In this document: in pieces, positions 35,858 through 46,698 of the stretch | Position numbering within the stretch: position 1 is the stretch's first letter | Layout of the letters: every line of letters starts with the position of its first letter | Position numbers and translations under genes: made by a program | Notes under the pieces: model-generated | Databases searched by the model: none | The model's input: the letters and a program-made list of their open reading frames with translations, nothing else | What the model was told of the DNA's origin: nothing | Origin: Okapia johnstoni | Taxonomy: Eukaryota; Chordata; Mammalia; Artiodactyla; Giraffidae | Length of the DNA: 64,000 bases | Assembly: GCA_024291935.2 (NCBI GenBank) | Contig: CM044311.1 | Location: 31,066,001 to 31,130,000 of the forward strand | Direction of reading: 5' to 3'

Positions 35858-36145
35858 ACCCTGAATATTCATTGGAAGGACTGATCCTGAAGCTGAAACT
35901 CCAATACTTTGGCCATCTGATGCGAAGAACTGACTAATTGGAAAAGACCCTGATTCTAGGAAAGACTGAAGGAGAAAGGAGAAGAGGGCAGCAGAAGATA
36001 AGATGGTTGGGTAGCATCACCAATTCAATGGACATGAATTTGAGCAAACTCCAGGAGATAGTGAGAGACAGTGAAGCCTGGCATGCTGCAGTCCATGAGA
36101 TCATAAAGAGCTGGATCCAATGTAGCAGCTAAATGGCAACAACAA
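35858..36145 (+). mobile_element. Bov-B LINE 3' end, sense
   Basis: Bov-B tail in sense: CCTGAATATTCATTGGAAGG, ACTGATCCTGAAGCTGAAAC, CCAATACTTTGGCCATCTGA, ATTCAATGGACATGAATTTG, GAGCAAACTCCAGGAGATAG and a GGCAACAACAA end. About 290 b. No clear duplication was seen. Confidence 0.9.
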
Positions 36146-36211
36146 TCCTATGTTTTTTTAAATTGTACATTCACTAAGTTAAATTAATTAAATACCTTCC
36201 AAGCTATGAAT

Positions 36212-36329
36212 TGGAGAAGGAAATGGCAACCCACTCTAGGACTCTTACCTGGAGAATTCCAAGGACACAGAAGCCTGGCGGGGTACAGTTCATGGGATCA
36301 CAGAGTCGGACACGACTGTGACTAACTTT
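36212..36329 (+). repeat. Bov-A SINE monomer with target-site duplication
   Basis: A single Bov-A unit (GGAGAAGGAAATGGCAACCC, AGAGTCGGACACGACTG) flanked by an 11 b duplication AAGCTATGAAT at 36201-36211 and 36330-36340. Confidence 0.92.
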
Positions 36330-36441
36330 AAGCTATGAATGGATGCTAAAATTATTTTTTATTTGCATGTATGTATTACAGATATTAACTGAAGCACCTG
36401 ATTCATAATGAAAGTTGAAAAATATATCTTCATGATCTGAT

Positions 36442-36457
36442 TTTTTTTTTTTTTTTG
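36442..36457. repeat. Poly-T run
   Basis: About sixteen T. No element attached that I recognise. Confidence 0.7.
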
Positions 36458-37014
36458 CCAGGGCTTTTTTGCAACAGTTGACAAGTAGGGAGTTTTAGAT
36501 ATTTTGTGAACCTCTGAGTGTGAATTTAAGCCATATTCTTTTATATTTTAGATTAACAGTTCTCTCTTGCTGTCTTATATTTGTGAGGTGTCTAATTCCC
36601 CCTCCCCTCTTTCCCTGCCCTGGATGCTGGCATCTGAGATCCAAGAGCTTGTGCTGTGACCTTTCTGATTCTCTTCTTTCTCTGCTGAGCTTTCATACAG
36701 TTCAAATTTACATGTAGATTAAAAGATCATTTAAAATTAATAGAAAGGCAATATTTTTTAATGTCTGTCCATGCTATTGCCTGATTCAGCACCATGTCAG
36801 GAATGCAAATAAATAGAACAGACAAACATTAGCTGTGGGGATATTGAGTCGTTAATAGTCACACCTGCTGATATGGCAGAGATTTACTGCTATGGAACTG
36901 AAAGATGTCAGCTTCACTGGTAACAGTGCTGAGAAATTCTTCCTTTAGATGGGCAAGTCCTTTAACCCTTCAAATACCCATATTTCTTTAAAAAATAAAA
37001 TATATTTATTAATC

Positions 37015-37165
37015 TTTTAAAGTTCCTATGTTTCCTACTAGAATAAATATATTAATAATTATATTAATAAAATATAATTTTAATATAGTTAATATTTATA
37101 AATATTTTATATTTATAATGATAACTATAAATAATATATAAATATATATATAATTAATAATTATA
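37015..37165. repeat. AT-rich low-complexity tract
   Basis: Almost only A and T, with repeated TTAATAATTATA and ATATTTATAAATAT words. Confidence 0.8.
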
Positions 37166-37488
37166 TTTTATTTCTTTTTCTTCTACTGGAAAAAATGTCT
37201 AGAAACATATACTTGGAAGATAAGATATTCTGGCAAAAGACTGTTTTATTCTATACTACTATGAAACATTCCAAATATAATGCTTAAGAGCTCTACTATA
37301 ATCTAGCTACTCACGGCATTTTAAGAGGCAGCCTTTTAAATGTTTTTAAATGAAGAAGTTGTTATGCAAAAGGCAAATCATATTTGTAGAAAACAAAATT
37401 GATGATATGGAAGAGCCAGTTGATGTGACTGCTGTGGATCATGAAACAAGTAGATATTCAAAATTACGCCTGATATAATGAAAAGGAA

Positions 37489-37693
37489 GAGCTTCCCAGG
37501 TGACTCAGTGATAAAGGATCTGCCTGTCAATGCAGGAGATATGGGTTCGATCCCTGGGTTGGGAAGATCCCTTGGAGGAGGAAATGACAACCCACTCCAG
37601 TATCCTTGCCTGGGAAATCCAATGGACAAAGCAGCCTGGCAGGCTGCAGTCCATGGAGTTGCAGAGTCAGACATGACTTAGCGACTAAAGAAC
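37489..37693 (+). repeat. Bov-tA SINE with target-site duplication
   Basis: tRNA-like head (GCTTCCCAGGTGACTCAGTG, GGGTTCGATCCCTGGGTT) plus Bov-A unit (CCAGTATCCTTGCCTGGG, GACTTAGCGACTAAAG). The 12 b duplication AATGAAAAGGAA lies at 37477-37488 and 37694-37705. Confidence 0.93.
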
Positions 37694-37835
37694 AATGAAA
37701 AGGAAAGTTTGTTTTGAGAAATTATGTTTGTTGGTGACACAATCTTTCAAATCAGTGGTAATTATAGCTTTATTTCTGTGGTCAGACTTAAAATGAGTGA
37801 TAAGGAAATTTGATGACATTTTTCTCTTTTGGAAC

Positions 37836-38060
37836 ATAGTTGCTTTACACTGTTGTGTCAATTTCTGCTGTAGAGCAGCATCAGCAGTATGTATGCATAT
37901 ATCCCCTCTTTTTTGGATTTCCTTCCCACTGAGGTCACCACAGAGCACAGAGTAGAGTTCTCTGTGCTATACAGTAGATTCTCATTAGATATCTATTTTA
38001 TACATAGTATCAGTACTGTATATATGTCAGTCCCAATCTCCCAATTCATCCCATCCCACC
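37836..38060 (-). mobile_element. L1 LINE 3' UTR fragment, antisense
   Basis: Reverse-oriented artiodactyl L1 3' UTR words: TAGTTGCTTTACACTGTTGT, TGCATATATCCCCTC, GAGTAGAGTTCTCTGTGCTA, TACAGTAGATTCTCATTAG, ATCTATTTTATACATAGTA and TGTCAGTCCCAATCTCCC. It abuts the left edge of duplication copy 2. Confidence 0.75.
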
Positions 38061-38062
38061 CT

Positions 38063-38230
38063 GAATTGAAATGGCTCTGAACATTTTGTTACAACTTGTT
38101 TGAATTTTAATTTCTGCAGTGATTTTTACTTGAATAAGCAATCACGAAGTCAAGATCATTTTGCAAGAACGTTGTATATAGGTTATAGAGTTGTTGATTT
38201 TGACAGTAAAGAAATCTAACTTCGAGATCT

Positions 38231-38282
<52 letters not shown>

Positions 38283-38328
38283 CTTATTATATATAGCTCT
38301 GTCTCTAAATATTAGCTTGCTGATGACT
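38063..38328. repeat. Local duplication, copy 2, with (CA)n core
   Basis: Partner of 35576-35845 in the same orientation, about 2.49 kb downstream. Many of the differences are transitions (for example AAGTAAG to GAATAAG). Confidence 0.85.
38232..38280. repeat. (CA)n microsatellite
   Basis: About 24 CA units inside duplication copy 2. Confidence 0.9.
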
Positions 38329-39594
38329 TCAGCTTTTGTTCATAGTTTTAAATTTTTCAGATTAGTTAACAGTTTATAATATGTAAGCCATCATCTTCAC
38401 TTTGAACATGTTGTTTGGTATGATCTAGGGTGATTTAGAGCCAAATGAAATTCCAGTGTAGAATGAAAACATATGTCATGTTCAGAAAAACAAGCAAAAC
38501 ATCTATAGCAATGTTTTCTGTTATTACATTTTTGTACTTAACTTTCTTGAAAATATTTTTAACTCAAGTGTTCACATAAGAGGAGATTATTAATGGTGAT
38601 ACAAGGTGCTTTTGAGTGATAATTTTACTGATTATAGATAGAGCTAAGATGTTTTAATAACTTGAATTTCAAAATATCCCTTTAAAATACTTTCTCATTA
38701 ATTTGTTAATTCTATTCTTCATTTCTTTTCTTCTCCTCTTTTTTCTCTCAGAAAAGTAGAAAATTGCAGTGAGAATTCTGAGTAGAGCCAATAGAATCTA
38801 TAAGGACTAGAAAGAAGAAATGTATTTATATATTATACTGACAACAGATGTCACAATGATCTTGCATGAGGATCATTGTATGAGGATTTATAATGCATAG
38901 TTAGAAAAAACCATGCAACTGTTCACAGATCACTGGAAGCCCTAAATGTTCATTTAACCTCCGACCTTAGTGTCATGGAAACTTGTGGTCATCTTTCACC
39001 CATAACATCCTTGAAACTGAAAGTTCTTTCTGGCCAGGAGATTTTCAATTACTTTATTGATCAAATCCATTTACAAGACAATGAGCTACTCATTTGGACA
39101 GTGAAAAAAAGAGAAAAAGAAACTAATCAGATGTCCTTTGCCTATATCTAATGATTTCACGGATATGACAGTAAAAGCAAGTTGCAAGAAGTTGCCTGAA
39201 TTCTATATAGATATTCCATTTGACGCAAAGAAGTAACATTATATAAAATTTAATAAATAGCTTCTATTCTGTTAATACTGACCCATTTTTATGAATTTTA
39301 AAATCATAATGTTTGGAGAATTAGCCTTCCATTTTTGACTTATAAATAAATAATATAAATAAAAAAAAATAAATTCCATGAAGCTTTCAACTTGAATAAC
39401 TATTTGCACAATTATTGCCAGATATGTCAGAATTGGTATAATATTACACTTTCATGTTCACTCTCACTTAATTTACTTCTGAAATGAAGAATTTGATCAA
39501 GAAAATCAGTGAACTAAATGGTTCTAATTTTTATTTGTGAAGACTACACAGAGAATACTGTTTTCCTTAGGTTTTTACAAGATTTTCTACATAT

Positions 39595-39872
39595 GCTGCT
39601 GCTGCTGCTGCTAAGTCGCTTCAGTCGTGTCTGACTCTGTGCGACCCCGTAGACAGCAGCCCACCAGGCTCCCCCGTCCCTGGGATTCTCCAGGCAATAA
39701 CACTGAAGTGGGTTGCCATTTCCTCCTCCAATGCCTGAAAGTGAAAAGTGAAAGTGAAGTCACTCAGTCGTGTCCGACTCTTAGCGACCCCATAGACTGC
39801 AGCCCACCAGCCTCCTCCGTCCATGGGATTTTCCAGGCAAGAGTACTGGAGTGGGGTGCCATTGCCTTCTCC
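39595..39872 (-). repeat. Bov-A2 SINE, full-length, antisense, with target-site duplication
   Basis: Dimeric Bov-A2 in reverse: GCTGCTGCTGCTAAGTCGC start, the AAAGTGAAAAGTGAAAGTG linker and a GTGCCATTGCCTTCTCC end. The 11 b duplication TTTCTACATAT is exact at 39584-39594 and 39873-39883. The element keeps several CpG (GTCGTGTCCGACTC, TTAGCGACCCC), suggesting a younger copy than that at 7796-8084. Confidence 0.96.
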
Positions 39873-41235
39873 TTTCTACATATACACACATTTTAATACA
39901 TATTTTGATGTAGTAGGTGTGGGTTGACTTTAAGTCCACTCTATTTTGACATGCTAGGACACATATATCATAACCTCTGTTTTAAATCAAAATTGGCTGG
40001 CTTTCTCATGGTAGGCTCTGAAAGGGCTGTTTTAATATTTTTCCCTAAAACTGTAAAGTCTAGCAATAAAAATGCATCTAGACTGAAAAATAAGCAAACG
40101 TATAAACTAGTATTTGTAGAATCTGGTAGACAAAGAAAATTAGAGCATTAATAACAAAATTACTTTTTATGATTATGTACATTGTAGTACAAGATGACTT
40201 TCTTGAGAAAAGACACTCTTCACAGTTGCTTAACAATAATTCAAATTCACTATTTTTTCTTTCTGTGGAAGTTATGTATGTGTTTAAATATTATATACAT
40301 ATAGTAAATATATAATAAAGAGCAAATATACATATTTAAGCAAAACCTATGTGAAGTTTATAAAACTTTCTCTTCAGAAATCTTTCCTTGGACCTGGATA
40401 TAAATTTCAATATGACATGGTCTTATGAGTTGTAGATGAAAACTTGCCTCTAATTGATTCCATATTTTCATCACCCAGTTAAATATTACTGTATATTTTG
40501 ATATGCTTCCTAAATCATTATATAATACTTCTAAAGGTCCTGATGATACTGCTACAAATCAGTATTTGATTTAAAATGCACAGTGACCTAAGTTCATGAA
40601 GTTATGGAAAATTTACTTGAATACAGGAATTGATACATATGTAAATGCAAATTTTTCATAAAAGTCCTATTTTTGTCATATCATATACATATTCTTAACT
40701 AGACTGTTTTTTTGCTGAATTGTGCAGACTAATTAAGTTATCTATCACCCAAATTTTATTACCATAATTTAGAGCAATGAAACAATTTTGGAAATAAAGT
40801 ATTTATAGTCTAACGTATTATCATGAAAAATATTATATCTATATAAATAAAACATGTAACTGGTACTATGAAGGTAAATTGGCCATTTTATGAATGATTG
40901 TCATAAGCTTTTCACATTTTAATTTTAATATGATTAAATCTTTCAATAACACTAAACATTTCTAAGATGTCAGAGCTCATCTTATCATCATCTTAGTTAC
41001 AGATAAGTCAGAGTAAATAGTAAATAATAATATGGCTTCAGTAAAATAGGTACAGATGTATGTGTAATATGTGTAGATGATAAATTTATACTGGGTATAG
41101 AATATACAGAAAAAAGTAAAAGTAATATGTATGACTTTGGGGCTTTCATCTTACTTTTGCTATGACTACTGATGATATGATGATTTCCAAATTTCGTAAA
41201 AGTTAAAATATCCTGAAAATATCTTTATGTTTTAG

Positions 41236-41441
41236 TTTTGACAGATAGACCTCCACCTATAATTCTGCAAGGCCCAGCCAACCAAACGTTAGCAGTAGAT
41301 GGCACAGCATTACTGAAATGTAAAGCTACTGGTGACCCTCTTCCTATAATTAGCTGGTTAAAGGAAGGATTTACTTTTCTGGGTAGAGATCCGAGAGCAA
41401 CTATACAAGAACAAGGAACCTTGCAGATTAAGAACTTAAGG
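41236..41441 (+). CDS. ROBO2: ROBO2 exon: first part of Ig5
   Basis: A 206 b exon with acceptor TTTTAG ending at 41235 and consensus donor GTAAGT at 41442. It enters in phase 1 (completing Val), encodes 68 codons from LTDRPPPIILQG to TLQIKNLR, and exits in phase 0. Ig5 features: the B-strand Cys in ALLKC, the core Trp in IISWLKEG and an N-glycosylation sequon NQT in PANQTLAVDG. Compared with remembered human ROBO2, Ile replaces Val in LPxISW and Leu replaces Pro in FTFxGRD. Ig5 is the last Ig domain before the fibronectin repeats. Confidence 0.96.
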
Positions 41442-42742
41442 GTAAGTAATGTTGAATTTGTATTTGGATCTTCCTCTCAACATAAGTATGTATATCCCTA
41501 GGGAATCACTACACTGGGAAATTAAATCTTACATGCCTATATGATTGCTGTACATTTGATTATAGACCATGTTATTTTTTATTTTACAAATAACAAACTG
41601 AAATTAGAGAGAAGTTCTAATTGAAATTAGAAGGAAGTGCATTGTCCTTATATTAATCATAAGTTCATAACAGACCTAGAAACTTTCTGTTCTTCATTCA
41701 ACTTCATTTGTATGTGATCAATGAAACTAAAAAGGTTAAACACATAAAGTTAATGATAATAATGGTATATTTAAAATAGTTTGAAAAAAAATAATTTGAA
41801 AGTGACAAATGTATCTGTTCTACTCTCATGAACAAGGAAGTTTCTAAGGAAATGAGGATAAAGCAGTTCAGCCAAACACTTTATGCGGAAAATAAGAAAG
41901 AGATGAGATTGGTGAGGACACAGGAAGCAGGTTTGGCTAGTTCATAAAAAATCTTACAGTGTAGGCAAAGATGCTGTGCAGTTTAGATTTAAATCTGTGG
42001 ATAACAGCAAGCCATTGCTGATCTTTTAGTGGAAAATGACATGATAGAAAATGATCGTTCCTGCCAACTTACCAAATTAGTCTTGTTTTTGGAGCAACTC
42101 AAAATAACGTTTATTTCTGAATATTGTATTAGCTATCTACTATGCGTAACAGTATTAGCAAATACCTAGAGACTTGAAGCAACACATATTTATAATCTCA
42201 TAGCTTCTGTTAGTTAGGAACCTGGGTATGATATAGCAAGGCCTTCTCCCGTAGGGTCTCGGAAAGCCTTTGTCAGGGTTATAGTCTCATCTGAAAATTG
42301 ACTGCAGATCAGTTTGCTTTCAAACAAAATGGTTGTTAGCATTCAGTTCCTAATGGCTTTCAAACTGGTGACCTCAGCTTCTTGCCTCTTGTTGACTGAA
42401 GATTGCTGTGGTTCCTTACTATGTGGATATTCCCAATACTTGCTTCCTCAAAGTCAACAAGGAAGACAGTCTTTTAGCAAGACAGGATTACTATCCTATA
42501 TAACAATAATAAGTGTGACATCTTGTCACCCATACTACATTCTGTTAGCCAGGAGTAAGTCAATAGGTCCCTCACACATTTTAGGTGAGTGGTTACACAA
42601 GGGTCAATACCAGGAGGATGTTGTCATGGGGACCACCTGCCCTGCGCAAGTATATTCAATTCATTCAACCAAATTCATAGAAAGGCTCCCTTCCATATAG
42701 CTAAAGCTCAAAACTATGTCAGAATAGTCATAAGACTGGGAA

Positions 42743-42878
42743 ATTTAAAGTTTTAAAAGTTTAGTCACTCAGTAGTGTCCGACTCTTTGCGACCCCATGG
42801 ACTGTAGCCTGCCAGGTTCCTCCGTCGATGGGATTTTCCAGGCAAGAGTACTGGAGTGGGTTGCCATTTCCTTCTCAA
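42743..42878 (-). repeat. Bov-A SINE monomer, antisense, with target-site duplication
   Basis: Reverse Bov-A unit (GTCACTCAGTAGTGTCCGAC, GGATTTTCCAGGCAAGAGTA, GTTGCCATTTCCTTCTC). Exact 11 b duplication AAGACTGGGAA at 42732-42742 and 42879-42889. Confidence 0.93.
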
Positions 42879-44149
42879 AAGACTGGGAATGAGGGCCTGA
42901 ATTAGGGTGGTTGATGTGATAGTACATGAAGAAAAATTGAAAATGATTCAGTGAAAAAAACGGTTGATAGAATCTGGAATCTAGGTATTAATTGGGAACC
43001 AAGGTGATTAAAAAGAAACTAACAAAAAGATATTGAATTTTCCCATTCAGAAACCAGAGGAATAAGGTAAAATAGTTATGACATGTATTTTCAAATGATC
43101 ACCACAGGCAGTTTTTTTTTACAATGTAAAGTATTTGCAATCACCTGTTTATCAGATGTGTCAAATGCAGATACCTAACAAAAAGGAAGAATAACTTTTT
43201 TTGTAGTATGCACATGCACAAATACAAATATTTAACTTGTTATTAAAGTGAATGTGTGTAATTTTTATTTTAATTTTGAGACAAGCGTTGCTATAAGTAG
43301 ACAAAATGCCATCAAATTTTATTTGAAGAAAAATTATACAGGTTTTTCACCTTTGTTTATTATAAATTAATTGTAAACCTTCTTTCAATAAAATGGGAGT
43401 TATTTAAAAATTAATGCCAACTCTCCTTGAGTAAACAATTTAACCTCTTTCTTTGAGCCAAAGGCAGACTTTTTGGGCCACAGATGATAATGCATTTCTA
43501 CTGTACTGCTGTATTAAAGGATGTATTTGAACAGTCAAGACCCCCAGTAGTGCTTAAAAGTAGTAATTAAAGGTGGGTGCTCTGTGATGTCAAAGAAACT
43601 TTGAGCCCTCTGTCAGGCTTCGAAGTCGTCTTTCATAGATACCTACATCTGGGGGCTTGTCTTCAGCCAACTACACAAGGAGAAAAGTAGGTGAGAGTGT
43701 ACCAGCACATTGTCTCTTTTTTAAAACACTTGGTTAAAAATAAAAGGAGAAGGATAGGAAAGATACAAGGACTCATGACCAGAAAATATATTATTTAAAG
43801 TTAAGGAATAAAAATGAATGTGGTAATGATGATGGTGAAACAAGACTGAGCTTTAGTAACGATATTTAGGCTTTTCATATCACTTCCGATAAAACTCCAT
43901 AATGAAAATGTTGTTATTTTTTCTGTAAGATGATTGTCTTTAACAGCAAATAAAATGTTTTACAGTACTTCACTGATACAGTCAAAAGAGGGTTTCCGTA
44001 GGTCATATTTGTGTCTCACTTTCTTTTTCTGCACTTAATGCAAAAGGGGAAAAATTGTGTGATGAACAGCGTATTCTTATGGTCCAGCTAATTGGTAACT
44101 GAATCTGTTTCTTTTGGGAAGTAGAGTATTCTAGCACTCATTAAAACCT

Positions 44150-44600
44150 ACCTACCACAGCTAATGTCAGACTCGTGTCTCCACATACTGACAAGGAGAT
44201 GCAGTTAAGAAGCATTACCTACCTATTCTTCTTTTAGCATTTGCACATAATAACAAGTGCTACATTTTGGTTCAACTGCTATAATAAAATGCAAATTCTT
44301 TACTCTTTCACGGGCCATATTTAAATGAACATCGCATTAAAATACAACCTCGACTCATTATATTTAGTTTGCGAGTGATACTTCTTAAATGCAAAGATTT
44401 CTAATGACTATAATGCATGCATAGCCACATTTGAAAAAAATGGCTTTTTCTATAATGGCTATCCCCATCATCCGTTGGCATAATAGAAGACAATTGTACG
44501 GAGATAATATAGCAAAGAATGACATGCCAGAGCAATTTGAAACTTAAGTTAAAATACACAGTGACATTTAAAATCAATTAAAATGGTGGAACCACAGTAA
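44150..44600. other. Candidate conserved non-coding element (repeat-free)
   Basis: No recognised repeat. Rich in octamer-like and homeodomain-like words (GCATTTGCACATAATAAC, AAAATGCAAATTC, CTATAATGCATGCATAG). Function is inferred from composition only. Confidence 0.3.
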
Positions 44601-45059
44601 CATCTAGGCACTAATGATTTACCCAAGAATCAATTGTGGAAGGTTGAGTCATCAATACACTTACATTTTGAACCCAGCAGATACTATATTCCATGAACTC
44701 ATATTTTATCAACAAGTAGACTCATGTTCATCACTGAATTTTACTTCTATATCTTCTGCTTTGCCTTACTCTGGTCCTGCGTTTCTTTTCCCAGTCTCAC
44801 TTTTCCTTCATGCCTAAACTAATGTGAATGAATGTTGTTTGTAATGTCAGCCCATGGGGCTCCACTACAGGGAGGTCTTTTAATTTACATCTTACTGATG
44901 TTGGAGTTTTTGTCAAGATATAATCACAGAATCTTCGGCCTTTAACATGTATAAAAGAGAACTCTTGATTGTATTATCAACTATTCCTCAAATCTTTTAC
45001 CACTAGTTAGTGAATAACAAAAATGTTTTAAGTGTCAGGGGAGTGTATAATTTCCTCAG

Positions 45060-45490
45060 TTATGTCTTGTCACAACAAAAATTTGAAGCGACGGACTTTA
45101 AAGCCCTTGGCATGTCAGCTCTCGGACAGACCGTGCCTCAGCTCTCGGACAGATCAGTGTTACAGCTCTTGGACAGGTCAGTGTTTTAGAGCTCAGTTTT
45201 ATTTAGAAAATAAAGGAAAATACATCCTTGAGGAGAGAGGGCATGCCAACCCAAAAGATGCAAAGAGGAGAGAGCGAGAGCACTCTGGCCCTTTGGCTCC
45301 TCTTTTTATATGTTTTTTCTCCTCCCCCTGGGCCTGCCCTATGTAAATTGGGCTAGCCAGAGATGCTGTTTCTACCCGAGGGCCTCACTCCGATCCTCGA
45401 ACCTTCCTTTGTTCTATTTTTGCGGGTTTTTCCCTTCCTTGTCTTTTAGCCACTGCCATTCTGGACTCCTTTTTCCTAGTCTAACTACGT
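45060..45490 (-). mobile_element. Solo ERV LTR fragment (betaretrovirus-like), antisense
   Basis: Read on the minus strand, the stretch has LTR order: a TATA-type word (CATATAAAAAG, about 45302-45312), a poly(A) signal AATAAA within CTAAATAAAAC (about 45201-45211), and then three copies of a CTGTCCGAGAGCTG-type motif at about 45116-45182 in the R/U5 part. No gag, pol or env is attached, so it is a solo or truncated LTR. The outer limits are approximate. The right edge runs into the Bov-B insertion. Confidence 0.75.
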
Positions 45491-45498
45491 AACATAAG

Positions 45499-46123
45499 CA
45501 AATAGATTGGGAAACGGTGGCTGACTTTATTTTTGGGGGCTCCAAAATCACTGCAGATGGCGATGGCAGCCATGAAATTAAAAGATGTTTAATCCTTGGG
45601 AGGAAAGTTATGACCAACCCAGACAGCATATTAAAAAGCAGAGACATTACTTTGCCAACAAATGTCCATCTAGTCAAGGCTATGGTTTTTGCAGTAGTCA
45701 TGTATGGATGTGAGAACTGGACTATAAAGAAAGCTGAGCACTGAAGAATTGATGCTTTTGAACTGTGGTGTTGGAGAAGACTCTTGAGAGTCCCTTGGAC
45801 TGCAAAGAGATCCAACCAGTCCATCCTAAAGGAGATCAGTCCTGAATATTCATTGGAAGGACTGATGTTGAAGATGAAACTCCAATCCTTTGGCCACCTG
45901 ATGCAAAGAGCTGACTCATTTGAAAAGACCCTGATGCAGGGAAAGACTGAAGACAGGAGGAGAAGGGGACGATAGAGGATGAGATGGTTGTGTGGCATCA
46001 CCAACTCAATGGAGATGAGTTTTAAAGGACTCCTGGACTTGGTGATGGACAGGGAGGCCTGGTGTGCTGTGATCCATGAGGGTCGTGAAGAGTGGGAAAC
46101 GAATGAGTGACTGAACTGAACTA
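45499..46123 (+). mobile_element. Bov-B LINE 3' end, sense, with target-site duplication
   Basis: Bov-B tail in sense: AAATAGATTGGGAAACGGTG, TTGGGGGCTCCAAAATCAC, ATTAAAAAGCAGAGACATTAC, split as ATTAAAAAGCAGAGAC, then TGTATGGATGTGAGAACTGG, GTGACTGAACTGAACT. An 8 b duplication AACATAAG lies at 45491-45498 and 46124-46131. Frames at 45517-45744 and 45784-45975 are remnants of the RT C-terminal region (ADFIFGGSKITADGDGSHEI, VHLVKAMVFAVVMYGCENWT) broken by a stop near 45742. Confidence 0.95.
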
Positions 46124-46365
46124 AACATAAGTAATCAGTGAATGAAGGTTTTAAGTATACTTTAAAAAGTGTTACGTATTAGATAAATTCTGTGACCCTT
46201 TCAGTTCTGTATTGCAATGATTCCATAGGTATCATTTCTTTCTTTCTTTTTTTTTTCCATTTATTTCCAGCTTCTGAAATACAGTGCCTGGCACTTAGCA
46301 AATGATGTGTTTAAGTTTTTGCCTCATAGTTGAGTTGTGGCTATTAAGACAGCCTAGCCTACATA

Positions 46366-46634
46366 GGCAGAGAAGGCAATGGCACCCCACTCCAGTACTC
46401 TTGCCTGGAAAATCCCATGGACAGAGGAGCCTGGTAGGCTGCAGTCCATGGGGTCGCTAAGAGTCGGACACGACTGAGCGACTTCACTTTCACTTTTCCC
46501 GTTCATGCACCGGAGAAGGAAATGGCAACCCACTCCAGTGTTCTTGCCTGGAGAATCCCAGGGATGGCGGAGCCTGGTGGGCTGCCGTCTATGGGGTCGC
46601 ACAGAGTCGGACACGACCGAAGTGACTTAGCAGC
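46366..46634 (+). repeat. Bov-A2 SINE, full-length, sense
   Basis: Dimeric Bov-A2: GAGAAGGCAATGGCACCCCA, AGAGTCGGACACGACTGAGC, linker CACTTTCACTTTTCCC, second unit GAAATGGCAACCCACTCCAG, end AAGTGACTTAGCAGC. The CpG-rich sites remain (GGTCGC, GTCGGACACGACCG), so it is relatively young. A short possible duplication CATAGG flanks it. Confidence 0.95.
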
Positions 46635-46647
46635 ATAGGTATCATGT

Positions 46648-46698
46648 ATTTGTTTTTAATGATACAACTATCATTTATTTGTTTTTAATGATACAACT
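46648..46698. repeat. Direct repeat pair of 22 b
   Basis: The unit starting ATTTGTTTTTAATGATACAA occurs at 46648-46669 and again at 46677-46698, separated by seven bases, immediately right of the Bov-A2. Confidence 0.85.

Larger units (their letters stand above)
35165..41235 (+). other. ROBO2: Intron between Ig4 and Ig5
   Basis: A 6,071 b intron. In order: local duplication copy 1 (35576-35845), Bov-B 3' piece (35858-36145), Bov-A (36212-36329), poly-T near 36442-36457, AT-rich low complexity (37015-37165), Bov-tA (37489-37693), L1 3' UTR piece (37836-38060), duplication copy 2 (38063-38328) and Bov-A2 (39595-39872). No gene or named repeat was recognised in 38329-39583 or 39884-41235, which are AT-rich. 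Confidence 0.8.

Noticed and set aside
42314..42700. 128-codon + strand frame
   Set aside because: No domain, and it lies in sequence resembling an old interspersed repeat. It has no splice or promoter context.
45414..46004. 196-codon minus-strand frame
   Set aside because: Antisense of Bov-B (45499-46123) running into LTR sequence.
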